Positions 51,101 to 64,000 of a DNA stretch of 64,000 nt are shown here, piece by piece (position 1 is the stretch's first letter; the number at the start of each line of letters is the position of its first letter). The stretch covers positions 2,542,001 to 2,606,000 of the forward strand of contig JAKULF010000001.1 of NCBI GenBank assembly GCA_022661535.1, in the 5' to 3' direction. The stretch is from Eutypa lata (taxonomy: Eukaryota; Ascomycota; Sordariomycetes; Xylariales; Diatrypaceae). Below the pieces are notes generated by a model that saw only the letters and a program-made list of their open reading frames with translations, searched no databases and was not told the origin of the DNA. Position numbers and translations under genes: made by a program.

Positions 51101-52229
51101 AAAAATCGTTTATTAATTTTTAAAAAATTAAAATTCTTTATTAATTTAAAAGCTTTTAAAAAATATATTTAAAAAATAAAACTTTAAAAAAAGTTCGTAT
51201 TATAATATTAATAAAAACTCATCTTTTTATAATTTTATAAAATTATTATATTAACGAAAAATCGTATTATTTAAACTATATCTTTTAAAGTTATTTAACG
51301 TCGTTAATAAACCTTTAAGCGAAAATTCGAACTTATTAAATTTAAACGCCGTAACTTTTATATTATTTAAAAAGATTTATCGAAATTTAATTACTTAATA
51401 TATTAAAATTCCTTTCGAATCGTTTTCGTAAAATTAAACGTAACTTAAAAACGAAATTTTAACGTTATAATCTTTTATTATCGTAAAAATTAAAACGGTT
51501 AATATATTTTTTTCGAAAATATTAAGTTACTTATATTTTTAATAAAGTTTTTATTAAAGCGAAAAGAAATATTATATTATTAAATTAAAAATAATATATT
51601 TTATATAAATTTATTATAATTTAAATATACGATTTTAATCTTTTATTTTTCTTATCGTAATTTTTATCGATAATTAAACTATTTAAAAAATCGTAAAATA
51701 AATTAACTTTAAATTATAAAATCTTATTAAATTAAATTTAAAGCTTTTTATAACTTTTATACATTTATTATAATTTTAACTTAATATTTAATATATATTT
51801 AAACGTATTAATTATAAATACTTTAAAAGTTTTTTAAAAACGATAAAAAAATAAAAAACTAATTTAAAAATATATTTAACGATTTTAATTATACGAAAAA
51901 CGACTTTTTTATTCGCGATTTAACTCGAAATAATTATAATTTTATAATAATTATTAAAATAAATATTAACTTAATATTTCAAAAACGTTTAATAAATAAA
52001 TACGCTTTAAACGAAAAAATATTTAAAATTATCGTTTAATTTTTTTAAAAAAATCAAAAAATCTTTTTAATTAAAATTTTCGCTTTTAATTAAATAAAAA
52101 AATCTTTTATTTAATATTAATAATATAAACGATAAAAAACTTTATATTTTAAACTTTTATATATAAAAGTTTTTTAAAATAATTTATAATAAAAAACATT
52201 ATTTCGATATAACTTATATAACTTAAAAT
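48148..52229. other. Unresolved 4.1 kb AT-rich stretch between two direct A1 copies
   Basis: It is fully RIP-like, with CpG and CpT remnants more common than in the poorest stretches (for example 48600-48720 and 51290-51440). No second copy exists in the window and all frames are closed. It sits between two direct A1 copies, so it could be a decayed element body, but there is no evidence linking it to A1. Confidence 0.35.
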
Positions 52230-53470
52230 TTTATTAATTATTACGATATAAAAAATACGATTCTTTATAAACTTTTAAAAAAAGAATTTAATCTTTAAAA
52301 TCGGCAAAACTTTACTTCGCAAGTTATAATTTATTACGTTAAATTCGAAAAATTTAATCGAAAAATTTATTTAACGTTAAAAGTAATTAATAATAATAAA
52401 GGCATTTAAATTGCCGTAATATTTACTTTTATTTATAAACTTTATAATAAATTATATATTACAACAATTTAAATATTTAAAAGATTAAAAAAATTTAAGT
52501 TGCGAAATTCGAATCTTTTTGCTTTTTTTTAAAATTTAAACCTTAAGTTTTATAAATTTATTATTACGTATTACGAATTTTATAAATTTAATTATTATAT
52601 TATAAGTTTTTTATATTAATTATTATATATAAATCTTTTATTTAACTTTATATATATATATTTAAGTTTAATTAACTTATAATCGAATTAATTAATTAAA
52701 AGTTAAATAAATAATTAAAGTTATATTACTTAATTATATTACTTAATTATATTCCTTAATTATATTACTTTAAAAATCCTTAAGTAATTAAAGCTTTAAG
52801 TTTATAATTTAAAAGTTATAAAGTTATAAATTATAAAATAAGTTTATAAGTTATTTAATTATTATTATTATATAACTGTTATAAATACTTATAACTATAA
52901 GTTTATAAGCTATAATAATTTAATTATTACAGCTATTTATATATAATTATAAGTTAATTATAAATCTAAAAGTTATAAATTTATACGTTATAAAATAAGT
53001 TTATAAACCACTTAATTAACTATTATTACTTATAACCTTTATATTTATAATTATTATAATCATTTATAATTATTATAATTACTTATATATAATTATATAT
53101 TAATTATAAAATAAGTTTATAAGTTATAAGTTTAAAGGTTTATAAATTTATAAGTTTAAAAGTTATAAGTTAAAAAGTTATAAATTATAAATAATTAAAG
53201 TTAAATGATTTATAAAACTTAAAAAATGCATTTAATTAAAATGTTAAATCTTTTTTAAAATTAATTAAATTATTAATGTTATTTTAACTTTAAATTAAAA
53301 GTTATTCATTAAATTTTAATTTATTTAAATTCTTTATTAATCGAAATTTAATTAATTCGTAAAGGTTATTTCTTATTAATTACTTAATAATATTATTTTT
53401 ATTTTTATTTCGAATTTTATAGTTAATTCTTAAATAATTTAAAATAAAAGATTTTTTGAATTTAATAATT
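52230..53470 (+). mobile_element. A1 element copy 4, RIP-mutated
   Basis: This is a complete A1 copy. The hairpin terminus is at about 52230-52330 (ATCGGCAAAACTTTACTTCGC well kept) and the A1 middle has less mutated bits (AAAGGCATTTAAATTGCCG). Next come the T-rich tract and B-box region (CTTTTTGCTTTTTTTTAAAA near 52515), the tRNA-like segment, the decayed minisatellite (about 52800-53190) and the distal end. It gives the uninterrupted sequence at the site where copy 3 has the solo LTR. Confidence 0.7.
52800..53190. repeat. RIP-decayed minisatellite of A1 copy 4
   Basis: TATAAGTTTAAAAGTTATAAG-type repeats hold the place of the CAGCTG / GTAGGTCT array. Confidence 0.6.
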
Positions 53471-56400
53471 TAATTTATATAACGATTTTTAATCTTTTTT
53501 AAAAATTATTAATTTATATTAAACATTATTTGTTTTATTTAAAAAAAACTTAATAAAATTAAACTAATTAAATTATCATTATAACCTTTTTATATTATAA
53601 TATAAAACTTTTTCGTAACTTTTAAAAAAATACTTTTTAAAAACTTTATATAAAAAGTTTTAAATTATAAAAAATTCAACGCGAATTTTACGATAATTTA
53701 TAAGTTTAATAAAAAAAATATTATTTTAAATTATATTATTTATATTATAAAAATTTAATTTAAATTTATTTTTAAAACTTTTTAACTTTTTAATTAAAAA
53801 CTTTTATATAAAATTATTAATAATCGTAACTTTAAATTTATTAATAAAATTTAATAAACGATATTTTTAAAAAATAATATTTAATTAATAATATTAATAA
53901 TATATAATTTATAAATAAATAATTTCTTAAAATAAAAATTTTAAAATATAAAAATCGTAATAAAATATTATATAATAACTTTAAATATACTTTAAAATTA
54001 AATTTTATTTATTTTATAATAAAAATTTAATAATTTTTAATATTTAATTTTAAATACATTTTAAATAAGATAATATATAAATTTAAACTTTAAATTTTTT
54101 TTTAATTTTTAAAATTATTAAACTTTTTATTAATTATAAAATTTATAAAAAGTTTTATTAAAAAAAACTTAATATATAATTAATTTCGTCGTTATAAATA
54201 TAAAAATTCATTACGATTTAAAAAAAATCCTTTTTAAATATAAATTGATTAAAAAATTTACTTTAAATTTTATTACGATTATTATTTATTAAACAAGTTT
54301 TTACGAAATCTTTTTTAATAAAAAGTTAATTTTTTTATTATAAATAAAAAAAAAATAATTTAATTTATAAATTAATTTTTTTTATTAATAAATTCATCGT
54401 ATAATATTTATATTTTACTTTCATTTAACGTTATTAATAAAAAACCTTTAAAAACGATTATAATTTAATTATATATTTATAAATAAAAATAATAATAAAT
54501 AAATTTTATATAAAATTAAACGTATAATAATTAAAAAAATCTTTTAAATTAACGAAAAATTAACTTTAAAATATTTAATATAATAAAAAAAATATTATTT
54601 AAAAAATAATAAATAATATTTTCGATTAATTTTTATAAAAAAGGTAATAAAGTTAATTAATAACTTTAATAAAAAAATCTTTTTTTAATAAATAAATTAA
54701 AATTAAAACGAAAAAAAATAAACTTATCGTTTAAATTAACTTTATTTAATTTCGATAAATAATTAACTTTTATTTTTTAATATAATAATATTCGAAATTT
54801 TATTAATTAAAAAGTTATAAATATAATTTTTAAATTTAATATTAAAAATTATTTATTTAAATTATTATTTTTAACTTTTAAAAAATACGTTAAAATCTTT
54901 TAATTTATTTTTCCTTTATAAAGTTTATCGAAACCTTTTATAATACTTTATATTATAAAGTTTTTTATTTATTTAAATAAATAAATTTAAATTTAATTTA
55001 ATAATTACAATTAATAATTATTAAATTTTTAAAATTTCTTTAATTTCTTTTATTTTTAAATTTATTTATTATTATTTTTTAATTTTTAATTTTAATTATC
55101 TTTTTTTTAATTTTCTTTCGTTTTTATTTTTTTATTTTTAAATTTATTATAATTTAAAATTTTTACTTTTTATTATTTTTTAATATTAACTTTTTTATTT
55201 CGTTTAATTTTAACTTTTTATAATCTTTTAATCGCAGCTTTTTAATTTTATTTAATTTTTAATTTTTAATTTTTTTTATTTTAATCTTTATATCGAAATT
55301 ATAACGATTAAATTTTAAAATTATAAATATTTATAATTTTAAAAAATAACTTTGAATATAAAGCTTTTTAAAACGTATACAATAATATTAATGCTAAGCT
55401 TTAACTTAATAAAAACGTTTAAAAAGCTTTAATTTAAATCGTAAATAAAAATATTAATAAATTTATTAAAAATTAAACTAAAAATATCGAAAATAAAAGC
55501 TGCCGTTAAAGCGTAAATTAACTTTTTAATAACAATAACTTCGTATTCGTTATTTAAATTACAAATATTAAATATTTTTAAAAATTAATTGTTAAGAAAT
55601 ACTTATTTAAAGTTAAAAATTATTATAAAATTTACGATTATTTCGTTAAAATTAAACTTAACGTCGAAATTTCGAAAATTAAATCTTATACTTTACTTTA
55701 TAATATTCTTTAAACCATTTACGAATAAAAAACTAAAGCTTAATTTAAAATTATGAATCTTTAATAATTAATTTAATTATTAAATATTATTTTATTTAAA
55801 ACGATTCGTATTTATAATAATAATTAAAAAAAGTTAAAAACTTTGTTTATATAAATATTACATTTAATTAATTTTTATAATCTCGTTTAATTAATAAATA
55901 AAACTTAAACTTTATTAAAGTTTTAAAATTAATAATTTTAACTTTAATTTAATCTTAACTTTTTCTTTAAAGATATTATTATTATCGTTTTTTTATATAA
56001 AATTAACCGTTAATTTAAATTTTAAAAAAAAGAAAAAACGTTTTAAAAACGTAACGATAAAACGTTTAAAAAACTCGAAAAAAAAAGATTTAATAAACTT
56101 TTTTAATAAATTTTAATATCGATAACGAGATTTTATAAAGCTTAACTTTAAAAAACCATTTTAATTTATCTTTGCTTTAACTTTTTAAATCGATTTTATT
56201 TTATTCGTTATAACGAAAACTTTATGCTTATACTTTAAAGCTATTATTAAAAATTTTAATAATATAATTTACATTATAATTAATTTTCTTTAAGTTTTTT
56301 CGATTATTATTATTTAATTTAAAACGTTTTATATTATTTTTAATAAAGTTTTAAACTTAAATTTACATATTCTTTTTAATTTTATTTAAAAAATAATAAT

Positions 56401-58879
56401 TATTATTAATAACTTTATATTAAAAGCTTTTATAAAAAAACTTAAAATTATTAAAATGTTTTTAATTTTTAATTTATTTAAATCTTTTATAATATTTTTT
56501 TTTAAATTATTAAAAAGTATTTTTTTAATTAAACTTATTAAAAAATATTTTTAATAAAAAATAAAACGTTATTTAAAATTCTTAATCTTTAAAACTTTTT
56601 AATTTAAATATAATAAAGAATATTATTACGATTATTTTTAATATTAATATTAAATTTATAACCGAATTTATTTCGCTTTTTATAAACTTTTATAAAAATA
56701 AAAATAAAAGTTTTATTTTCATTAAAAATAATAAAAGATAAATCGTTTTTTAATTTTTAAATTTATCTTAAAAGGGTTTTTAAAGTTTTCGTATTAAATT
56801 CGAAAAGTTATAAGAAATATTAATCGAAAAGTTACGAAAAACATTAATAAAATATTTAATTTTTAACGATTTAAATTAAAATTACATTAATTAAAGTTTT
56901 TAAACGTTAAAGGTTTTTTTTATTAATTTTGATATTAAGTTTTTAAAGTTTATTAATTTAAATTACGTAATAAATCGTATTTTTTAATATTTTAAACTCT
57001 TTAAAAGTTATATTTAAATTTTTAATAAAAATATACGTAACGTTTTAATTATTAATTAAAAAATATTATTTAAAATTAAACGTATTAATATAAATATAAA
57101 CTTTCGTTTTTAAAAATTAAAACATTTTATTATTAAATCCTTTAATTAAAAGTTTAACGATTTTTTATTTTAAATTATTAATTAAAAGTATTTTATTACT
57201 TTAAAATATATTATTTATTATAAAATTTAATTAAGTATTCGTTAATTTTTTTAATAAAAAAAGGTTTTTTTAAAAGCTTTTTCGTTTTTAAAAAAGTTTT
57301 AATTATTTTTTATAAAAAAATTATTTAACTTTTTTTATAATTGTTTTTTCGTTTTTATTTACGATTTATAAAAAGAAACTTTTTAATTTTTTTTAATTTT
57401 TTTTTTCGATTAATTCGATAATTTAAAATAATAAATTTTAAATTTATAAAAAGCTTTAAAAAAAGTTTATAAAAACTTTAAATATAAAGAATTCGGGAAT
57501 TAAATTATAAAAAGTTTAAAAACGAACGTTTTTTTTAAAAAAAGTAATTAATATAAATTAATACTTTTTAAAAAGGGTTTTATAAAAGCTTTATTTTTTT
57601 TAATATATTAATATAACGAAAAATAATTATTAATTTTATATATTAAACTTTTCGACGTTTTTATAATTTAAAACATAATAATATAAACTTTATTATAATT
57701 TTAATTATATTAATTTATATTTAAATATACGTTAAAATATTTTTATAAAAAAGATTTTCTTAAAAGATTTATTATTAAAAAAATTTATAATAAAATTTAT
57801 TTATATAATTTATTAATTATATAACATTATAAAATTTTTAAAACTTTATTAATATATAATTTAAATTATAATTATAATAATCTCGTTATATTTAATATTT
57901 TCTTTTTATATAAATTTTTTAAAATCGTTTAAAAATATATATTTTTTTCGTAATATTTATATAATATTTATTATTATAATATATATATATTTAATAAAAA
58001 ACTTATTAATAAAATTATAATAAAACGTAATTATTATAATAAATATAATGAAAATTAATTAATATATAACTTATTAAATAATTATTTTTATAATTATATT
58101 TTTATATTTTATTTATTTATTATTTTTTAATTTAAAATTTTATATAATTAATAAAATTCGAATTTCGTTTTATGTTTAATGTTTTTATAATATTTATTAA
58201 ATATTTATATATTATTTCGATTTTTAAAATGAATTTAAATATTTTTTAATTAATTTCCTTTATTTATTTTTATAAATATTATTTTTTAATAATTATGTTT
58301 TAAATTTATTAAAAAATTATTTAATAATATATTATTTTTAAAAATTATTATTATTAATTTCTATATATTTAAATATTTTTATAAAAATATATTAAAAGTT
58401 AAATGCTTTTAAAAATATTATATTATTATTTTTTAAATAAAAACTTTATTTATATACAAAAATAAATTTATATTTTTATTCGTTTATAATATTATTATTA
58501 ATAAAATTAACTTTAAAATTAAATTTATTAATATTTTCTTTAATAAATAATATTTAATATAATATAATTATAATTATAATTTTTTTAAAAAAACGTTATA
58601 TATATATAATTTATAATTATCTGTTAAATAATTATATTTACGTTTAATAAATTTATTTTTATTTTTTTAATTCATTTTATAATTAAATGTAATATAATTA
58701 TTATCGTATTAAATATTAAATCTTTTTTTAATTTAAAAATAACATCGTTTTTAATTTTTTAAAAATTAATTAAATAACATTTTAAAAATTAAAAAACATT
58801 TATTTTTTATAAAAACCGTTATATATTTTAATTAAAAAATCATAAAAAAAACATTTTTAATTAATTATATAATATAATA
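53471..58879. other. Unresolved 5.4 kb AT-rich stretch
   Basis: This is the longest stretch without a recognised repeat. CpG remnants are moderate around 55.3-57.5 kb and very low from about 57.8 to 58.8 kb. All frames are filled with stops. It may include the decayed body of a large element; I see no domain, LTR or RNA gene. Confidence 0.35.
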
Positions 58880-60035
58880 ATTAAATTTTTTCTTAATTAT
58901 TACGATTAAAAAAAAACGATACAGCTTTTCGCTTATAAATAAATTATAAGAATCGTTTTTTTTTTCGAGCGAAAATTTTTTATTACGTAATAAAAGTTAA
59001 TATAATTAACTTAATCTTTTAAAAACCTTTAATTTATTAAAATTCGAACTTAAAAGTTATTATACGTATAAAGCTATTAAGTTATTAAAATTAATCGAAG
59101 GTTATTTTATAATTAAATTTTACATTGCGAATTATAATTTACTTTTAAATTTTAACGCTTTATTTTTATATATATAAGTTTTATAAATTTATAAATTATT
59201 AACTTATAAGTTTATAAGTTATAAAGTTATAAGTTTATAAATTATAAGCTTTATTATTATTTGAATTAATTAATTAAAAGTTAAATAATTTATAAAATAA
59301 ATTATTTAATTTTATATTTTATTAAACGAAATTTAAATTTAAAGCTTTTAAAATTACGGTTATAATTATTATATTTATAAATTTAATTATTACATTATAA
59401 GCTTATTATATTAATTATATTAAAAACTTATACTTTATTTACTTATATATAGTTAATTTTAAAGCTTTATAATTAAAGCTATCATTATTTAAGTTAAAAG
59501 CTAAGTAATTAACAATTAAATAAGTAATTAATGTAGCATTATTTAAGTTATTTAAGTTTATAAGCTGTAAGTTTAAATGTTTATAAGTTACTTTGGAAGT
59601 TTATAAATTTATAAGTTATAATAAGTTACTTTATAAGTTTATAAGTTTATAAGTTATAAAATTACAAGTTATAAGTCGTAAAGTTATAAGTGTATAAGTA
59701 GTTAATAAGTTCGAAAAGTAATTAATAAATTTATAAAGTTAAATTTAAAAGGTTTAAATATATAAATCGAAAAAGAAAATGCATTTAATTAATTATAATT
59801 ATAAGTTATATATATGTTTTTCGAAATAAATATATTTAATTAAAGTTAAATATAAAGAGTTAAGTAAATTAACGGTTTAAAATAAATTAATTTAAAATTA
59901 TAATTATCGTAAATATATATTTTCGAAGTTTTTAATTATATAATTAAATCTTTAATTAATTATATAATTAATAACGTAATTAATAACGTAATTTCGTAAT
60001 TTAAATTTAATATAAAATAATCTTCGATTAAGATT
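58880..60035 (+). mobile_element. E element copy 4, partly mutated
   Basis: The hairpin terminus lies at about 58890-58995 (AAAAAAAACGATACAGC, then TATAAGAATCG and the TTTTTTTTTTCGAGCG arm). The order matches copy 3: tRNA-like segment (AAACGAAATTTAAATTTAAA near 59324), CAATTAAATAAGTAATTAATG, minisatellite, and the central GTAATTTCGTAATTTAAATT block near 59990. Only one arm is present. It keeps more G and C than other E copies, so it is the best E reference. Confidence 0.65.
59540..59730. repeat. Partly preserved minisatellite of E copy 4
   Basis: AAGTTTATAAGCTGTAAG, TTACTTTGGAAG and TATAAGTTATAAGTCGTAAAG units are intermediate between the intact GTAGGTCT / CTGTAGG array of A elements and the fully decayed forms. 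Confidence 0.6.
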
Positions 60036-60109
60036 ATTTTCGTATTTTTAAAAAAGATTATATTTTAATTAATTATTTTTTTAAAATTAAAAATATAATA
60101 TAATATATT

Positions 60110-61600
60110 TTTATTAATAAATAAAATGCTTTAATAATAATTAATAATAATAATAAAAAGTTAAATATTAAAAATATTTTAAAGTATGATATATATTATT
60201 TAATATATAAAAACTAATATATAATTTATATTTATAATTAAATTAATATAAACTTTTTTAAATAATAAAATATATTTTATTTTTTAAAAATTATTTAAAA
60301 TTAATATTTATTTGTATATTTTATTATAATAATAATTTCGATTTTATAAATTAATAATTAAAAGATTTATACGAAAATAAATATATTATTTATAATAACG
60401 TTTTATTAATTTTAATTTTAAAAATTTACGAAAAAGATTAATATTAATAATAATAAAAAATAAACGAATTTTTAATATTATTAAAAATTGTAAAAATTAT
60501 ATTATTATCGATACTTATTTCTTTTTTTCATTAACTTAAATTATAATTTAATATTTCTTTTAATTTAATCGAAATTTTAATAATGAAATGATTTTTTTAT
60601 TTATTTAAATAATTTTATTTTAATAATAAAAAACCCGTTAAATTTTATAAATAAATTAATTATTCGAATTAATTTTTTAATATTATTATATAAACTTTTT
60701 TTCTTATTAAAATTAAATATATAATTTTATAAAAAGAAATTAAATTAAAAAAGAAATTATATTAATAATAAAAATTTAATAATAAAATTTAATAAATTAA
60801 TATTAAATCGATATAAACGTTATTATAAAATAATTAATAAATATATAAATATAAATTATAAATTTATATATATAAATAATTATAATAATAAAATTAATTT
60901 TAATTACGTAATTAATAAATTAATATAAAATAAATATATAAATATAATATTTCGATAATAAATAAATATATAATTAATATTTAATAAAATTTATATAATA
61001 TAAACGTAAATATTAATAAATTTATAAATATTAATTAATATTAATTTATTTGTTTTATAATATTTTAATATTATAATATTAAATATAAAAAATATATTAT
61101 TTAAAATAAAATAAAATTTAATGTTTATTTTATTAAAGCTTTAATTATAAAATTTATTTAAATATTTAATATAAAATATATAAATAATTTTTTATTATTA
61201 TTAATTTTATAATAAATTAAGTTATATATTAAGTTTATTTTAAATTTTTTAATTTTTTATAATTTAAATAATTATATTTTATAAACTTTTATTATAATAT
61301 TTATAAATAATAATTTAAAATTTTATTAATAATTATTTTATTAAAAGATTATTATAATTTATTTAATATTTAAATAATAAAATTAAATAAACGAAAAAAT
61401 CGTATTTTTCTTTTCGTATTATTATAAAAAATCGATAAATAAGTAAATTTAATAAAGGATATAAAAATATATATAATTTAATAATTTAATAATTTAAATT
61501 TAAATAATTTAAATTTAAATAAATTTAATTATAATATTTAAAAAATTTTAAAAACGAATAAAAATTTACGTAAATTTATTTAAAAGAATTTTTTAAAAAA
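60110..61600 (+). mobile_element. Family F copy, heavily mutated
   Basis: Co-linear with the copy starting at 62.59 kb, at a start-to-start distance of about 2.48 kb. Shared landmarks include AATTATTTAAAATTAATATT, TTATACGAAAATAAATATAT, CGAAAAAGATTAATATTAAT and TTATTCGAATTAATTTTTTA. The 62.59 kb copy shows the same sequence with many more C and G retained. Confidence 0.65.
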
Positions 61601-62588
61601 ATAAAAAAAGTTTTTTTAAAAGTTTTAATAATTAAAAACTTTAATGTAATATTTTAAGTTTTATTTTAAAAAAATTAATTATAAAAAAGGTATAAAAATA
61701 TTTAAATTCGTTTAAATTAAATTTATAAAAAAAACCAATTTAATAAATTTTTCGTAAATAATAAAAAAAAAACCTTTTTATTTTAATTATAATAAATACG
61801 AATATATATTTTAATATTATAAAAACAAAAAACGAAAAAATAAAAATAAAAATAAAAAAATAAAAATAAACGCAAAATTATTAATAATAATAACGATTAT
61901 AATAATTACGGTTATTTAATTAAATTTAACGATTTAATAATTTCGATTAAATTTAAAAATATATATAAAAAATTTTTTATTATTATTATTTTTTTAAATA
62001 AAAATGCATTAAAAAATTATTTAAATAATTTAATAAATTAACTTTTAATATTATATATTAATAAGTTAAATTAAAAAACATTATAATTTTAATTCTTATT
62101 AAATAAAAAAACGCCGAAAACGAAAAAAATATTAAAAAGGTTATGCAAAAAAGTATTTTAAATATTATAATTATCGTTTATTAAATAATAATCTTTTAAA
62201 TATATTTTATAAATAATACGAAAAATTAATTATTATAAAATAATAATTTAAATATTAATATTATTAATAATTTTAACGATTTAATTAAAAAATAATTAAA
62301 AATATTAAATAAAAACGTTTTATTATTAATATCGAAATAATTTTTATTTATATTTTAATTATTAATATTATTATATAATAATTAATTAAATTTAATTATA
62401 TCGTATATTTTAATTATTAAAAACTTTTATTTAAAATCTTTTTCGATAAAATAAAAAAAAAATTATTTAAATTATAATATTTTAAAATCGTTAAATAAAA
62501 AAGTTTTTATAATAATTAATATAAAAAAATAAAATTTTTTATTATAACTTTTTAATATATTTAAATTCGAAATTAATAATAATTATTA
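61601..62588. other. Unresolved AT-rich DNA between two direct F copies
   Basis: RIP-like, with some CpG (AAAAAACGCCGAAAACGAAAA near 62106). Nothing recognisable. Confidence 0.4.
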
Positions 62589-64000
62589 ATAAATAAAGTG
62601 CTTTAATGGCGGTTTATAATAACAGTAAAAGGTTAAATACCGGAAGTGTTTTAAGGTGTTACGTGTAACATTTAAGGCATAAGGATTAATATGTAATTCG
62701 AGCTTGTAATTAAATTAATGTAAACTTTTTTAAATAATAATATAAAATTTATTTTCCAAGAATTATTTAAGATTAATATTTATTCGTATATTTTAATATG
62801 GTAATAATTTCGGTTTTATAAATTAATAATTAAAAGATTTATACGAAAATAAATACATTATTTATAACGATATTTTGTTAATTTTAACTTAAAGAATTTA
62901 CGAAGAAAATCGGCATTAATAATAACGAAAAGTAAACGAACTTTTGGTGTTATTAAAGATTATAACGATTACGTTGCCGGCAGCATTTACTTTTTTTTCT
63001 TTATTAAGTTAAGTTATAACTTGGTATTTTATTTTTTTAATTCGGCCGAAACTTCGGTAATTAAACGACTTTTTTACTTATTTAAATAATTTTATTTTAA
63101 TAATAAAAAAGCCGTAAAACCTTATAAATAAACTGGTTACTCGGATTAATTTTTTAACGTTATTATATTAAATCTTTTTTTTTTATTAAAATTAAATATA
63201 TAATTTTTCTTTTTTTTATCGGTATTTATAAATCATTATAAATTTAATAAGCTTTTTGTAATAATAAACGATATTAAAAGTATTATGTATAATTTCGCAA
63301 AAAAAGCTTAAGTTAAAAAACGGGTTATATTAATAATAAAAGTTCGATAATAAAAAATGATAAATTAATATCGAAACGATATAAACGTTATCGTAAAATA
63401 ACTTAAAAATATACAAGTATAAAATTCGAATTTACGCGTAAATAACCGTAACGTTAAGATTAATTTTAATTACGTAATTAATAAATTAATACAAAATAAA
63501 CGTATAAACGTTATATTTCGATAATAAGTAAATGTATAGTTAACATTTAATAAAACTTATATAAAACAAGCGTAAACATTAATAAATGCATAATTATTAA
63601 TAAATATAAATTTATTTATTTTATAACATTTTAACGTCGTAATATTAAATATAAAAAACGCATTATTTAAAATAAAATTAAGCTTAATATTTGCTTTATC
63701 GAAACTTTAATTATAAGGTTTATTTAAATATTTAATATAAAATAAGCAAATAAATTATTTACTTTTTTCTTTGTTTAAATATATAAATATTTATTCTTTT
63801 TCTTTTTATAATATTAATTTTATAATAAATTAAGTTATATATTAAATTTATTTAAGATTTTCGTATTTTTTATAATTTAAATAATTATATTTTATAAATT
63901 TTTATTATAATATTTATAAATAATAACTTAAGATTTCGTCGATAATTACTTTATTAAAAAGTTATCGTAATTTAGTTAATATTAAAATAATAAAACTAAG
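62589..64000 (+). mobile_element. Family F copy, least mutated, runs off the window
   Basis: It starts at about TAAATAAAGTGCTTTAATGG and keeps blocks such as TTAAATACCGGAAGTG, TAAGGTGTTACGTGTAACA, ATTACGTTGCCGGCAGCATT and AATTCGGCCGAAACTTCGG. Mutation increases to the right. TGTTAC / GTAACA (62657-62670) is a short inverted repeat. The copy still matches 61.3-61.4 kb at the window edge, so it continues beyond. No open frame is retained and the class is unknown. Confidence 0.6.

Noticed and set aside
52215..53483. TATATAAC on both sides of A1 copy 4 as target duplication
   Set aside because: The right-hand copy lies several bases beyond the element end seen in other copies, and such 8-mers are common in this sequence.
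1..64000. Mitochondrial genome, Plasmodium, Dictyostelium or anaerobic gut fungus as source
   Set aside because: No mitochondrial genes or rRNA appear, and the mosaic of normal and transition-mutated copies of one repeat with CpA loss is explained by RIP and not by a uniformly AT-rich genome. A uniformly AT-rich fungus cannot be fully excluded.
1..64000. Decay by CpG methylation and deamination, as in animals
   Set aside because: CpG is the context that survives best here; CpA is the one lost.

Overview
This window looks like a gene-free, extremely AT-rich block of fungal heterochromatin made of decayed, nested mobile elements. Nearly all of it is A and T; in lines I sampled, about one base in ten or fewer is G or C. 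The cytosines that remain sit mostly in CpG (TTCGAA, AACGAT), less often in CpT, and CpA is almost absent while TpA is everywhere. Copies of one repeat differ almost only by C-to-T and G-to-A. That is the signature of repeat-induced point mutation (RIP), a process of filamentous ascomycetes (Pezizomycotina). I infer such a fungus but cannot name a genus. No credible protein-coding gene is visible. The only open frames longer than about 60 codons lie inside repeats and are low complexity.

Most of what can be recognised belongs to a few dispersed families, compared here by eye. (1) A modular family shares one ~100 bp terminus that can fold into a hairpin; it is seen 13 times. Its subfamilies, named here only for convenience, are A1 (165-1400, 6674-7975, 46665-48147, 52230-53470), A2 (24960-28105, 28990-31052), D (3690-6475, 15550-18465) and E (11240-11800, 33790-34670, 43870-45505, 58880-60035). 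Inside the hairpin end lies a tRNA-like segment carrying an RNA polymerase III B-box match. In A and E this is followed by a minisatellite rich in CAGCTG and GTAGGTCT, and in A by a distal end with three CCAATC motifs. (2) A short LTR element (named B here) occurs as a complete copy with two 226 bp LTRs and a 5 bp target duplication (25812-27445), as a solo LTR with target duplication inside an A1 copy (47035-47259), and as a fragment (39070-39931). (3) Family C is an ~850 bp LTR-like repeat with six copies. (4) Family F is a repeat of more than 1.4 kb, with copies at 13.4, 60.1 and 62.6 kb and a fragment at 2.75 kb.

Three stretches have largely escaped mutation: 6674-7510, 28990-31052 and about 47040-47830. 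The first and third are parts of single element copies whose other parts are fully mutated, so mutation boundaries run through one insertion. The 29-31 kb copy is the readable reference for the family and shows the hairpins, the tRNA-like module and the minisatellite clearly. The long stretches between repeats (notably 18.5-22.4, 34.7-39.1, 48.2-52.2 and 53.5-58.9 kb) have the same AT-rich texture but no second copy in the window; they may be decayed bodies of larger elements, which I could not establish.

The layout describes nested insertion and decay rather than genes working together: A2 was interrupted by the LTR element, A1 by the solo LTR, and two A2 copies lie head to head across 28.1-29.0 kb. 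Boundaries were set by reading alignments by eye and are good to roughly 10-50 bp, except where exact LTR ends are given.
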